Positions 26,151-37,800 of a stretch of DNA of 64,000 nucleotides are shown here, piece by piece. Every line of letters begins with the position of its first letter. The first letter of the stretch is position 1. The notes beneath the pieces were generated by a model that saw only the letters and a list, made by a program, of their open reading frames with translations, was not told the DNA's origin and made no database searches. The stretch comes from Alviniconcha marisindica (lineage: Eukaryota > Mollusca > Gastropoda > Provannidae): contig JABMCL010000460.1 in assembly GCA_018857735.1 (NCBI GenBank), positions 984,501 through 1,048,500 of the forward strand, written 5' to 3'. The position numbers were made by a program, and so were the translations under genes.

Positions 26151-29100
26151 GCAAACAGGCACATGTGCAGCACACACGCATTGTTACAGGCAGGTCAACA
26201 GAAAAAGGGGGGGGGAAGACTGGCAGCAGAAACAAAATATTCAGGAGCTTGGTCCATGGGCTGAGAGGAATAATGTGGTTTTGACACGAGTTTTGAACGG
26301 GGATTTTGTTGGAGGCATTGATTAAAAGAGACTTTTTTTTTTTTTTTTATTGAAAGAGACATTTTATTTTCACTCTAAAGCAGAACTCTAAATTTCACGT
26401 TTTTTTGTTTTTGATCCCTTCACATCAGGGGAAATTTATTTTAGGGGTGGGCAGTGCAGCTCCTCTAAGCTTGGGCACAATGAAATGAAGAATTGTTCTG
26501 ACGGTTTATCTTTTGTGATAGACATGTGTTGGCAAGTGCTTCGGCGGACACCACTGTTGTATTGTGGGACTTGTCGGAGGGGAAAGTTGCGACCACTCTC
26601 ACTCAGCACACAAAGGAGGTAAATTATAGTAGTGTCTTTGGTGCTTGTGTGTGTGTATGCATGCTGGTATGCATGTACATGCGTGTATGCATGTGTGTGT
26701 GTACATGTGTGTATGCATGTGTCTCTGCATGTGTGTGTACATGCATGGATGTGTGTGTGTATGCATGGGTCTCTGTGTTTGTGCATGTGTATGTACATGT
26801 GTGTGTACATGTGTGTGTGTATGCATGGGTCTCTGTGTTTGTGCATGTGTATGTACATGCGTGTATGCATGTGTCTGTGCATGTGTGTGTACATGCATGT
26901 AAGTGCATGTATGCATGTGTCTGTGCATGTGTGTGTACATGCATGAGTGTGTGTCTCTGTGTCTGTGCATGTGTGTGTGTGTGTGTGTGTGTGTGCTTGC
27001 TGGTATGCAGGTACATGCGTGCATGCATGTGGGTCTCTGTGTTTGTGCATGCATGCTGGTATGCATGTACATGCGTGTATGCATGTGTATCTCTGTGTGT
27101 GCATGCCTGCTGGTATGCGTGTATGTATGTGTGTGTGCATGCATGCTGGTATGCAAAAACATGCGTTTGTGCATGTGGGTCTCTGTGTGTGCATACATGC
27201 TGGGATGCATGTACATGCCTGTGGGTCTCTGTGCCTGTGCGTACATGTGTGTATCTGTATGTATGTGTGTGTATTTTGCTATACAAGTGCTTTAAATTAC
27301 TTTTGACTGCTATCAGCTTTCATGTAATGTGAAAAAAGAGTAAATTACTTCCTTTTCTCCCCACCTCTTTGCCACAACAAAGTGGTGTATATGACCTTTG
27401 TAATCAGTTGGCTGGAGGGTGGGGGGGGGGGGGGGGGGTGCAGGTATCGGAGAGGGGCTGCTTTCTTTTCCACCTTTCCTTGCAGGGAAGAACTCTTCAC
27501 AGATGGTAACAGGTCTGTCTGGTGTTTGATTTTAGGTGCAATGCTGCAAATGGCACCCGCAGGAAAAACAGACCTTGCTCACCGGCTCCTTTGACCAGTA
27601 AGTTGTGTGGAACTTCTCCATGCATGGCCTTGCGCAAATCAAATAGCGATAGGCCTAAATTTCAAACCTTATTCTTTATGGTTTCAGTGAATAAGTGTGG
27701 ATTAATACAATGGTTGTAACGTAATTTTACCCTGATGTAAAAACCTCCATGGTTGACTGGGTGTGAATTTTTTCCCCCCCTTCCATCCTTGTAAACTGCT
27801 TGTGAAGTTGTGGCTACGAATCATCATCGGCAGCGGCCACCTTGTGCCTAAATTTTCAGCCTTGCGCAATGAAGTTCAGCGGTCCAAGGCGCAGAACTTA
27901 AGCTCACCTTACTTTTAACCACAGTGTCATTTGAAAACCACACAACTAATGATGAGTCCACGAGGAACTTCATCTCTGTTCATTTTGCCAGTGCACAAAT
28001 TGGAGTGTTTAGTATGAAATTGTGTAACTAGTTGTGTGTGTGTGTGCTTGGTGTGTGTGTGTGTGTGTGTGTGTTGTGTGTATTTACAGCACAGTCAAGG
28101 TGTTTGACTGCAGTAGTGCGGAAGCCTGTCACAAGAGCTGGTCGGTGCAGGGAGTGGTGGAGAAGGTGATGTGGAACCATCACAACCCTCTGCAGTTCCT
28201 GGTAGGTGCACGCGCAGCCCTTCCCTCCCCAGGAACCTGAACACTGCTTTTGAGCTTCCGTATGCAAGCATGCGTGGGTGACTGTGTGTGTGATGGTGTC
28301 TGTGTCTGTGATTGTGGGTGGTGTGTGTCTGTGATTGTGTGTGGTGTGTGACTGTGATTGTGTGTGGTGTGTGTCTGTGATTGTGTGTGGTGTGTGTCTG
28401 TGATTGTGTGGTGTGTGGTGTGTGTCTGTGATTGTGTGGTGTGTGTCTGTGATTGTGTGGTGTGTGTCTGTGATTGTGTGGTGAGTGTCTGTGATGGTGT
28501 GGAAGTCCGAGTCTGTGATGGTGTGGGTGTCTGTGTCTGTGATTGTGTGTGGTGTGTGTCTGTGATTGTGTGGTGTGTGTGTGATTGTGTGGTGTGTGTC
28601 TGTGATTGTGTGTGAGTCAGTGGGTGGAGGGAGGGGGTAGAGAGGGAGATGGTGGTGGAAGCGAGAGACAGGGAGTGTGTGTGAGACAGAGAGAGGGGGG
28701 AGGGGGGTAAGGAAATGGGAGAATAGGGGGGTGGGGGGGGGGAGGAGCGAGAGAGACGGGGTGTGTGTGTGTACTATGCTGGGTGTGGACTTCAGTTTTA
28801 GACTACCAGAGTTCCATCTTAGCTGCACACGCACAGACACAGGGCATTGCATAGGCATGGCAGGGTGGGAAAAATGTAACAGTTATAGAAAGAAAAAACT
28901 TTTCAAAGTATTTGTTGTCCTATTTAGTAGTTTTCATGCTTGATAACTGATAAACATACACCCGATGTTTCATAAACATACCCCTGATATTTGATAAACA
29001 TACACACAGTTACTATTTGATAAGCATACACTGAATATTTGAGAAACATACACAGCTTACTGTTGGGATTTACGTATTCATTTTGTGTGTGTGTTTAAAG

Positions 29101-29287
29101 TTGGAGTATGCCTGTGATATAAAGTATGTATATTTTTGTACACAATAAAATTAAAGGTTTTGCTGTTATTTATTTGCTGACCAGACCTGCACAGATCAAG
29201 GGATGGTGTACTGTATTGACATTCGTCAGGAAAAGCCTGTCTTCACATTGTCTGCACACAGTAAATCAGTCACAGGTAGGTTTTCTC

Positions 29288-29318
<31 letters not shown>

Positions 29319-32300
29319 ACTATAATGATGATTTGAAATGACTGTTTAAAGAGTTGTCACTGTAAATAGACAAGTAAACAGTTTAACAAACACTACAGAT
29401 GAAATCTTGCAAAATTCAAAATGATAATGAGATTGCAAATAAATGTTTTCTTTGCAGATTTGATTAGATTCAGTTTATAACCCATTTTGCTGATTGGTAG
29501 GCTAGGTGTTGAGTTCTTGAGGTCTCAGATTCAGTTTATAACGAGTTTTACGGATGTGTAAGTAGCATCAACTTGGGTTCTCACATCAAGCTTTTGATTC
29601 TCTGCGTGTGTGTGTGTGTGTGTTTGGTGTGTGGTGTCTGTGTGTGTTTGTGCATAGGCATTAGTCTGAGCTCTCAGATTCCAGGCCTGTTGGTGACCAC
29701 GTCCGAGGACAAAACCATGAAGGTTTGGGACATCCAGGCTGACAAACCGTCCCACGTCTACTCTCGCAACCTCCATATTGTACGTATGCGCTGTGTTTGT
29801 GTGCACATGTTCATGAGTGATTCCTGTGAAATTCCTTTTGCACAAAATATCTGGGCTCAGAAAAAAAATCAGCTTCCTTTGACAGTTCTTAAAAGATCTT
29901 ATTGTTGTTGTAAATAATCAAGAAATTTGTGCAAACGGGATAACTGAATCATTAGCATTTTAGTTGCTGCTCCATCGTCAGTGCTGGCGTCTGAGGCGTT
30001 GCCCTGATTCTGCTCACCCCATCACTTCCACGTGCAGCAGCATCCAGGGTCTGTTCTGCACCACAGCCCTGCTGCCAGAGGACCACAAGGCAAGGCGTGT
30101 CTGATGGGTGGTAGTCTACCAGCCAAAGAAAACGTGCACTGATTCTAGATCATGGGGGTGGTATTCTGACACTCCCGTTTTGATTCAGATAGGCAGGTGA
30201 AACAACTGTCACATGGCTTGTGTCTGGGAAGAGCTGAAGTGTTGAGGAGCTTGAGACAGGACCTGAGGGCACAAAACCAAGGACATCGCACCACCAGTCG
30301 CCTGGAGGAGAGAGGCATGGAGAGAGGAAGTGCCAATCTTCCTTGAAAGGACAAGAAGGGCCGTCATCAATCAGATGAATGCTGGAACTGTGTTTCAAAA
30401 GCAGTGCTGGAAAAACTTCTAAGAGATTGGATGGAGTGCACATGGACTTTTTCACATGTCTTTAATATGCAGGCACCACCTGCTGTGCTCCCTGCTGGTG
30501 ACTGAGTTAGCAGTCATGGAGTCTTCCAAAGCGCAGACATGCACTATGTCCTGCCATCATTTTCACTGTGTGGACTCATGACATTAAAGGCGTTGACCAA
30601 AACTGCCACAGGCAAGAAAGGAGGCAACAGCACTGAGACTGACGTCATCGCAGAAACAGGCCTGAGTGGACTCAGAAATGCAGACTCATTTTTAAATAGT
30701 GTTTTTAAAAATATTTTATATATATATATATATATAATTGTAGCACTTCATTGTCCCTTGCGGGAAATTCTGGTCGCCTTACCTGGGTAAGGCACAGCAA
30801 CTGCAGGAGCGGTGTGACCTGTTCCTACCAGTGTGTGCAGTATTTTCATGTGTCCAAACAATGGTATGGCTGCCAGTGCATGCTATGTACACAGGGGCTG
30901 TACCAACACCGGCAGAGAATCTGCACTGGAAGTTGACTGGGAGAGTCATTGTTTGAAAATCACAAACACAGCCATGAGCACCACCATCATTGTGCATAGT
31001 TTGGCAATCTGTGTCCTTGACATCAAGAACAAGGTCAGCATATGTGTCACAAGGGTTAAATGTCATGAGGCAACCTTTTTGCTATCTTCATTGGTTAAGA
31101 GTGAACCAATATATCTGTGCCATGAGGAGCGCAGATTTCACGCGGAAAAGTACTCCCATTGCATAAAATGTTAACACACATGCGAAGCCTGCAAATGGAA
31201 ATGTTTGCACATTTTCTACTTTTTGTGTCAACTTGCGCTTCTGCTTGGTGTCCCCTTTAATCGTTGCAATCCGTTCTCTTCTCCTTCCCAACGTTCTGTT
31301 TGGCTGCTCTGTTCTCATCATTGTTTGGCTTCCTGTGCAGGGTGAGCTTCACTGTGTGGGTTGCTGTCCCGAGGCTCCGTTTGTGTTCGCGTTTGGGGGA
31401 GGCAGCCGAGAGCCCAGGGTGTGGGACATCCGAGAGAGCGCTGCAGGTACGGAGGACGAGGGCATTGTGGGTTGCATGCAGTCAACCCTCCTGGCCTTGT
31501 TAAAATAGGATTGCCAGGCACTGGGCGAACCCAAACAGTGTGCATGCAGGATTGGGTAGACAAACTTCAAGGATTGCTTCTTGATTTGAGAATTGTACTC
31601 TTGGTCCAGGTGAATAAGGCAAGTCTTGTAGATCTCTGTCTTTGAGGGCTATTGCACCCAATGATGCATGTGAAATTCAGCAACTTGCATACACCAGTTT
31701 ATTCTTCTGAGAAGTCATGGCTGATAGTGATGCCGTTTTGTCTTAGGATCTTACACTTGCAGTTAAGCTTTACCTTTTTTTCTTCTTCTGTGAGGGCATC
31801 TTGCAGTCAGCATTTGTTAATGCAAGGTTCGTTGAGGGTACAAGAATCAGCTTTTACTCTTTATTCTTCCAGTATCTGTGCGTGCTTTGTGCTGCAGCTA
31901 CTGTGTCAATCTTGTTGAACAACAAACCCCTGCTTTCAACAATCTTAACACTCCAAACCCAAGCACTCAGTTGTTGCATTTACGTCTGTGGCAAGAACAA
32001 ATGAGGATGCATTAACAATGTGTCAAATGAATGAACATGCACAATTAAACAATGGTGCATGAATTTTATGGCTCTGCATCAATTGATGCCCATGCAGGCA
32101 TTCACATGAACTCCTCGATTCCTTTTCCACAGTGCGCCAACACTTCAAGGAGCGCATGCCTGTGGAGCTGGCCCAAGAGTGTGAAGGTGACGAGAATGAT
32201 GTGCCAGCCAATGAAGATGAGGACGAAGGTGCACGTGCTATGGAGGGACTGCAGATGGAGGATGAAGACGATGAGGTGGTAGCAACAGTAGCGCCCGTCC

Positions 32301-32347
32301 CTGCCAAGAAAAAAAAGAAGAAGAAAAAGGCCAAGAAAATGGAGTAG
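19693..32347 (+). CDS. PWP1: periodic tryptophan protein 1 homologue (WD40 protein), 15 coding exons, 537 aa
   Basis: Exons: 19693-19767, 20717-20766, 21117-21322, 21848-21927, 23248-23347, 23985-24092, 24844-24971, 25569-25630, 26522-26618, 27536-27597, 28090-28201, 29185-29275, 29658-29779, 31341-31446, 32133-32347. They sum to 1614 nt and all phases agree. The N-terminus (residues 1-25) has the family signature TWVKRGVAKALPDK. An acidic linker lies at about 42-110. DDPYITMK, then HHDYFLS and EWLNF, precede the WD40 repeats, which show VIEIWDLD, SASADTTVVLWDL, HTVKVFDC, TTSEDKTMKVWDI and FAFGGGSREPRVWDI. Lysine-rich patches sit at about 239-249 and at the very C-terminus. In yeast and human, PWP1 is a nucleolar factor in large-subunit ribosome biogenesis and rDNA chromatin. 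The C-terminal extension (acidic, then lysine run) differs from the human tail. Introns are full of tandem repeats. Confidence 0.95.
20552..20622. repeat. (CA)n in PWP1 intron 1
   Basis: About 60 bp of pure CA with a short TATACACAC end, roughly 95 bp before the exon 2 acceptor. Confidence 0.95.
21698..21904 (+). repeat. tandem duplication including the PWP1 exon 4 acceptor and 5' coding part
   Basis: A unit of about 101 bp is present twice. Copy one has an acceptor at 21,746 and coding-like sequence 21,747-21,791; copy two (acceptor 21,847) is the real exon 4. They share GTGAATATGATACA, the intron end TTTCAG and GAATCCAGTCGTTTGTCCGG. The first copy is cut off after Ala-Ser and meets a stop in frame, so it is a pseudo-exon. 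Confidence 0.9.
22479..22900. repeat. 16-bp minisatellite in PWP1 intron 4
   Basis: About 25 copies of CATCAGGGTGGTCTGT and variants (GGTGATCTCT). The 168-codon open frame over it is a repeat product. Confidence 0.95.
23927..24042 (+). repeat. partial duplication of PWP1 exon 6 upstream of its acceptor
   Basis: Intron sequence 23,929-23,966 repeats exon 6 sequence 24,001-24,038 with few differences (CTGCAACTTYTACATTCATC, then AYGATTACTTCCTGTCCT), at a 72-bp offset. The intronic copy lies just before the GT-rich acceptor at 23,984. Splicing to a nearby AG at 23,905 would break the frame, so the copy is not coding. Confidence 0.88.
25127..25520 (-). mobile_element. SINE family B copy in PWP1 intron 7
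   Basis: Matches 41,633-41,960 and 63,650-64,000. Shared blocks include GCTTTTATATAGCGCTATTC, TTTTTGAATATCCACC, TGTGTACACCATA and CCACCTGCACTTTTGGCAG. A short extra block with (ATA)n interrupts it at about 25,262-25,320. A tRNA-like head is seen only in the related copy at 57,120-57,520, which sets the orientation as minus. Confidence 0.75.
26020..26150. repeat. (CA)n with CCCACCC interruptions, PWP1 intron 8
   Basis: CA runs broken by CCCACC blocks. Confidence 0.95.
26636..27275. repeat. complex GT/CATG minisatellite in PWP1 intron 9
   Basis: Repeats of TGCATGCTGGTATGCATGTA, GTGTCTCTGTGTTTGTGCAT and related blocks fill 640 bp. All six frames are unusually open (up to 268 codons), purely because the repeat lacks stops. 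The 26,526 frame begins inside real exon 9 and then runs into the repeat. Confidence 0.95.
28262..28625. repeat. GTGTGTCTGTGATTGTGTGG minisatellite, PWP1 intron 11
   Basis: About 17 copies of a repeat of 18-24 bp, then a G-rich stretch (28,620-28,770). Confidence 0.93.
29289..29318 (+). repeat. 30-nt poly-C run next to the PWP1 exon 12 donor
   Basis: An uninterrupted C30 starts 13 nt after the donor GT at 29,276. Similar homopolymers of about 18-23 nt lie at 27,421-27,438 (G), 36,570-36,587 (C), 49,309-49,330 (C), 51,454-51,476 (G) and 54,380-54,401 (G). Confidence 0.97.
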
Positions 32348-32890
32348 AATTTTGCGACGTAAATGCCCTTTTCTGGGTTGGGGGTGAGGGTTCAGTGGTG
32401 ATAAAACCATGTTTGAGGTTCAGTGGTGATAAAACCATGTTTGAAGACAGTGCCACGAATAGTGCAATTACAGGGGAACATAAAAATATGAGACAGAAGT
32501 TAGAACAAGAGATAATAGTGCTCAGCATTGATTTATGAACTAAAAATATTTTGAACACAGAAAAAAATTGTAGCGCTTACATCTATTATTATTATTGATT
32601 GCTTTTATATAGAGAAGGATGGCAATTTTAACTGAACATGGTGTGACCACTAACCAGTTCTATGTTCTGAACTTGGAACATGAGGGAAATCATTAGAACA
32701 AGCTATTTTCAAGGGGGTGGAGGGCAGGCATACTTCAACAAAATGCATATGTACAGACAGCGCTGTTGAAAGACCTAGGGTTCAAGTCCATACGAGTGAC
32801 TGCTTTGTGTGACAGTAATTATGTATCGTTTTGAATGCATGTGAAAATGTGTGATGGATTCTGTTCTCAAGATGTATATTATTAAAAAAA
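32348..32890 (+). promoter_or_regulatory. PWP1 3' UTR (inferred), with a possible ATTAAA signal
   Basis: Follows the TAG at 32,345-32,347. A direct repeat of GGTTCAGTGGTGATAAAACC occurs near 32,388 and 32,417. ATTAAA at 32,881-32,886 is the first plausible poly(A) hexamer; usage is not shown by sequence alone. Confidence 0.4.
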
Positions 32891-33039
32891 GGAAAAAGGA
32901 ATGCATGTACGGGTTTCGTTTGAATGACAGTTGACAGTTATCTGTGTGATTACAGTTCTCAAGTAATTACTATCTCAATCTGATCAACTCCAAACATGTA
33001 TCCTATGTTAAATTACAATGCGACAGCATCTTTCTACAG

Positions 33040-33346
33040 AATCAACACACAAGGAAGTTAATGTGCGCTCAAAAGACGTACTGATACAAGCACAACAACA
33101 AAGACCTGAGTCACCTACGGTAACTCTCACCTGGCATGGATGTAAATGCAAGTTACATAAGCGCCATCAGAGGTACATCCTCTGTACCGAGGTATTTGAG
33201 GATATACCTCTGGTGGAGTTTATGTACCTTGTATTTACCTGCATGCCATGTGCGAGTTACTGCAGGTGACTCAGGTCTTTGTTATTGTGATTGTTATGAC
33301 GTCTTTTGAGGGCTGATTATCTCTCTTGGGGGTTGATTTTGCAGGA
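33040..33346. mobile_element. fold-back (palindromic) element
   Basis: Two arms of about 145-150 bp (33,040-33,181 and 33,194-33,346) are imperfect reverse complements around a 12-nt spacer. Shared blocks include CTCAAAAGACGT, AACAAAGACCTGAGTCACCT and a GGTACAT..ACTCCACCAGAGG region at the tips. No coding sequence is present. It looks like a non-autonomous fold-back or MITE element lying between the PWP1 and CDC37 3' ends. Confidence 0.82.
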
Positions 33347-33435
33347 GCGCTCTGAGCCTTGTTCCGTTTCAGATTTGTGCATCTTTCTACACATATATGT
33401 ACGCTGACCTCACAAACACACATAGATGTATGAAA

Positions 33436-34899
33436 CAATTTTATTCTGAAAGACACAGACCATACAGCCATATTCCACTAATACATACTCTTTCATCATT
33501 TCATGCACATGTATACCATTTCATCCCCTATTTACAATTAGTACGAAGACATCTCAAGACTGCTCCAATCATTGCCTTCATTGTGTGTTCAGCAGCAAAA
33601 TAAAAAAAGCTATGCTCACAAATAAACAACAACAAAAAGTTTACCATACAACACAAAACAAGTGGGTGTCTTCACCACTTCAGCCGTATATTTTTCAAGC
33701 TGTAGCTATTTTTTAAGCGTATATAGTGAGACTCATGGTGACCCTGAAGCCATGCTCATCACTTTGATGATTATGAAAGTTGCGAGCATTTTTAATGGAT
33801 TAACAAGAGCATTGAAACATAAATGTGGGCAAAGCACAGTGCATATTAATTTTCACACAAATACAATGATCAGTGCGTTTTTTTCTGGGACAGAAAAGAT
33901 GGTCAATAAACAGGTTTCTGATACAGTAGACCCCCCCCCTCCCCCCCACCCCCCATTTTTTTAAATGTATATTTTGTTTGTTCAGTCCTTCTGTCTGGAA
34001 CAATCTCCCGTTCTTTGTGCAACATGCTCGGACTGTCTTTCTTGAAGTCGCCGCTCAAGACGCACCTTTTCTGTTTCATTTCCAGTGGCCTCCAGCCTGC
34101 TTTGAGTGAATCGGTATACATGTGTGTTTGTAACCTACCCACTTTTGTTACTTTTCTGTTCAGCTCATCTGAGAAAGGGCGATCCCCTTAATATTACTAA
34201 AAGCGGGGCGGCCTTATCTGGGTCATCTTTAATCAGATGACAGGCACTGCTGTCCCTTCCGAGGCGCAGAAGACCAACAGGTATTGAAATGTGTGAAACC
34301 TACATGAAAAACAGGAAGCAAATACAGACCAAGAGCACAGGCAAGATGACGCTACCAGTGTGGATACCACAGCTCACTGAACAAGGAGTTACAACAAAAT
34401 AACAAATGTTAAAATGAACCAATTGTGTTACTGACATATACTCACTGTATATGTATATATGAGTACATCAAGTTCAACCAATCCTCGCACTTTTCTTTGA
34501 AGACGTACATCTTACAGTTCCTAAAACTGGTATTAAAAACATCACAATCTTTGAACACGCATGTCAAATGCCTTCTCCGATATTTTTTTAATACTTGCTC
34601 TGCAAACTTATTTGTGCACAGCACCAAGAACAAATCCAAAGTTGACGAGATTCAGATTGGTCTTGCTCTGAAAAATGTTCGAAATTGAGATCCGTCTTTG
34701 TGTTACTCTGAAAAACATGGAGGTTCAGGCTGGTCTTGCTTCAGTCTTGATTTACTCACCATTGCACCATTTTGAACTGCTAACAACTGCAAGGACATCT
34801 GCATGAAGTGCACCTTAGGGCTTCTTTCGTGGCAGAGGGTTACCTTGGCATCATTCATCATAAGTCCCATGTTACACAAACGCTTCAGAAAGCGCGCGG
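33436..34899 (-). promoter_or_regulatory. CDC37 3' UTR (inferred) with AATAAA
   Basis: Lies downstream of the CDC37 stop on the minus strand. AATAAA (minus) is at 33,445-33,440, about 1.45 kb from the stop. Within it, 33,985-34,085 holds a small non-LTR retrotransposon remnant in plus orientation (SVWNNLP, then frameshifted PLKTHLF). The extent is an inference from the poly(A) hexamer. Confidence 0.4.
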
Positions 34900-37800
34900 T
34901 CAATCCACCTGCTCGTATTTCTCGTCTCCATCGTCCCCCACCTCCTCTGGTCCCCCGCTGGCTCCCTTGGCCCCTTCCGCCTCCTCCTGCTTCTCTGCAT
35001 CAGCCGCGTTGGGCACCCACAGTCCTGAATCGATGCAGCGCTTGATGTGATACTCAGCCTCCTCCTTCGGCATTTCCAGCACTGCCTGCTGCAGCAAGCT
35101 GATGTCCCGTGACTCGAAACACTTCTGCAATTTCTGTATGCACAGAGGCCAAAGATGTTAGACACACTTCTGTCCACAGAAGTCTTACTGTTAAATATTT
35201 TTTTAAGTACCCACTTCTGAATTAATTGTTTTAATTACCCACTTCTCCACGTCTACGTAGTACAGCATCTGAAAACCCTTTCACAAAATTTACGCTATGC
35301 ATACATACGCTATGCCACATCTAAAGGTTACATGCTTCATTCAGTGTTTGATTCAGATACAAGCTAGCAACAGTTGGAGAGAAAAAAACTCCCCACAATA
35401 TTACTTGAAAACATCACCCCTGGCACATTCTTGCCTGTACCCGAAAGGGAAAGAATCTATTTTTATTTGTAACTGTTAGCTCATGACAAGATTTGCCTAG
35501 ACACTGTGCTATGGACAGTCTGATGTATGTGTTCAAATTCACTTCTGTATGAACAGAGGACAATGGGTGTGTGTGGAGCTGTCTGAAACATTTTTGTTTG
35601 AGCAGGTTAAACCTAGTTTGAAACATTTTTGTTTGAGCAGGTTAAACCTAGTTTGAAACATTTTTGTTTGAGCAGGTTAAACCTAGTTTGAAACATTTTT
35701 GATTGAGCAGTTAAACCTAGTTTGAATTTTGTTTGTTTGAGCAGGTTAAACCTAGTTTGAAACATTTTTGTTTGAGCAGGTTAAACCTAGTTTGAAACAT
35801 TTTTGTTTGAGCACGTTCAACCTAGTTTGAAACATTTTTGTCCAAGCAGGTTAGACCTAGTTTGAAACATTTTTGTCCAAGCAGGTTAGACCTAGTTTGA
35901 AACATTTTTGACTGAGCAGGTTAAACCTAGTTTGATTTTTGTTTGTTTGAGCAGGTTAAACCTAGTTTGAAACATTTTTGACTGAGCAGGTTAAATCTAG
36001 TTTGAAACATTTTTGTTTGAGCAGTTAAACCTAGTCTGAAACATTTTTGTCTGAGCATGTTCAACCTAGTCTGAAACATTTTTGTTTGAGCACGTTAAAC
36101 CTAAAGGGGTGAATCAGAAACCTTTCAGCAGTGCAAAGGTAGTAGGGAACTGTCAGTATAGCTTCCAGCAGTGCGGAGGTTGTAGTGAAAAGTCAGTACA
36201 CCTTTTTAGCAGTCATCACCAACACACTGGATTACAATGTTTCAACACAGGCCACTGTACAAAATGCAGGGTTCCTTGAAACAGTTCACTCCAAACTTCC
36301 AAAACATTTCACAAATTTCAAGACCACTGGATTTGAGTCACTTTCACACAGCTCACCACATGGGACAATAGTGGGTCTTTTTTTTTATCTTTTTTTTTTT
36401 TTACTCCCTCCACAACCACAGCCAACCTACAGCCAAGCTAAATTCTTGCCACAGACAAAGTATTACACTATTCAGCTCATTATTTTCAAAGACAAGGAAT
36501 CACTGGGTTTGATAGACTAGGTCCAAACTGCTAAGTTCACTCTCTCAAAGACCTCTGTCAGTAAATACTCCCCCCCCCCCCCCCCCCACTCCAACTAAAA
36601 ACAAGTTCTGCAACTGACAAGCTTTGCAGTCTGTCTGTAGCACTGGCACTGCTATCCCAAGAGGCAGACGGCAGGATCTTACCTCTGGCAGAGATTCCAT
36701 GACCTCCACGGGGTCCAAGCCTCCAGGCCCCAACCTCTTCTGTCTCTCCTCCTGTCACAGCAAAGCACGTGTGGAATTAACTCCGGCACCACCTCGCAGG
36801 GTTCACGCATGTTTTGGGAGACACAGCTGGGGGATGTTTTAAAGGACTTTCAAGAGCCTTTTTCCCCCCCGTTTTCAAGGATAGTCAGTTACTGGATTTT
36901 AACATCCCGTCAGCCACATAGGGTAACCTCTGGATGAACAAACTTTGTCATAAGCAAATGCACATTTCAAAACTCTTTTCATATATGCACCACCAAGTCA
37001 AATCCATAAAATCAATCCATACACAAATACAAGACAACACATACATCCACAATTTTTGTAACAATTAATCCCTTCAATGTTGCTCTTGTTATTTTACACA
37101 TAAGGTGAGGACAGGCTTGTATCCTTAACCATTCCATCCGCATTATTGATACCAGATTAGAAAAAAATACTAAAAAAGGAACAGACAGAACAACAAATAA
37201 AAAAACGTTACACAGCTGCACGAAGGCAAACACCAGTGCCAAGCAGCAGATAGATGCACAATCCACCCACCATCATCTCTGAGCTGCTCAACAAGAGCTA
37301 TACAAAAAAGCCAACCCCTTACGAAAAAATGTTGCATAATTTTTTGGAAAGAAGTCGGGAGAATGGACCGTTAGCAGACGAACTGAAGAACAGAAAGAGC
37401 AAGAGAATCAGGAACAAAAAAACAAGAGAAACAAAGGGGAATAAAATGACAGCCCTCAGGTTCCTGACTGCAGCTGCAAGAATAAAAGCAAAAGAAGAGA
37501 TGGGATTCTGCGGCAAATCGCCAAAGATTTGAATGCGGTAAGCCCGCTGTTTTGAGATTAAGAACCAAAGTGATTGATGAAATCTTTGCCAAGTGGTCCT
37601 TTGCCAAGTCAGCGAAGCGATATCAAGAGCAGCCTTAAAGCTTTCATGGTCTTCATTTGCACACAAGCGCGCACACATATATACACATGCAGTTCCGTGG
37701 TTTGCCCACTGTTTTGATAGCAAGAACCAAAGTGACTGAATACATCTTTGCTAAGTCAGCGAAGCTGCATCAAGAGCAGCGTTAAAGCTAGCATGCTCTT

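Noticed and set aside
26436..27332. ORFs of 215-268 codons on both strands
   Set aside because: They are Cys-Val or Thr-His translations of a GT/CATG minisatellite in PWP1 intron 9. All frames are open only because the repeat lacks stop codons.
28028..28858. 276-codon minus-strand ORF
   Set aside because: It runs antisense to PWP1 exon 11 and through the GTGATTGTGT minisatellite. The long frame comes from repeat composition.
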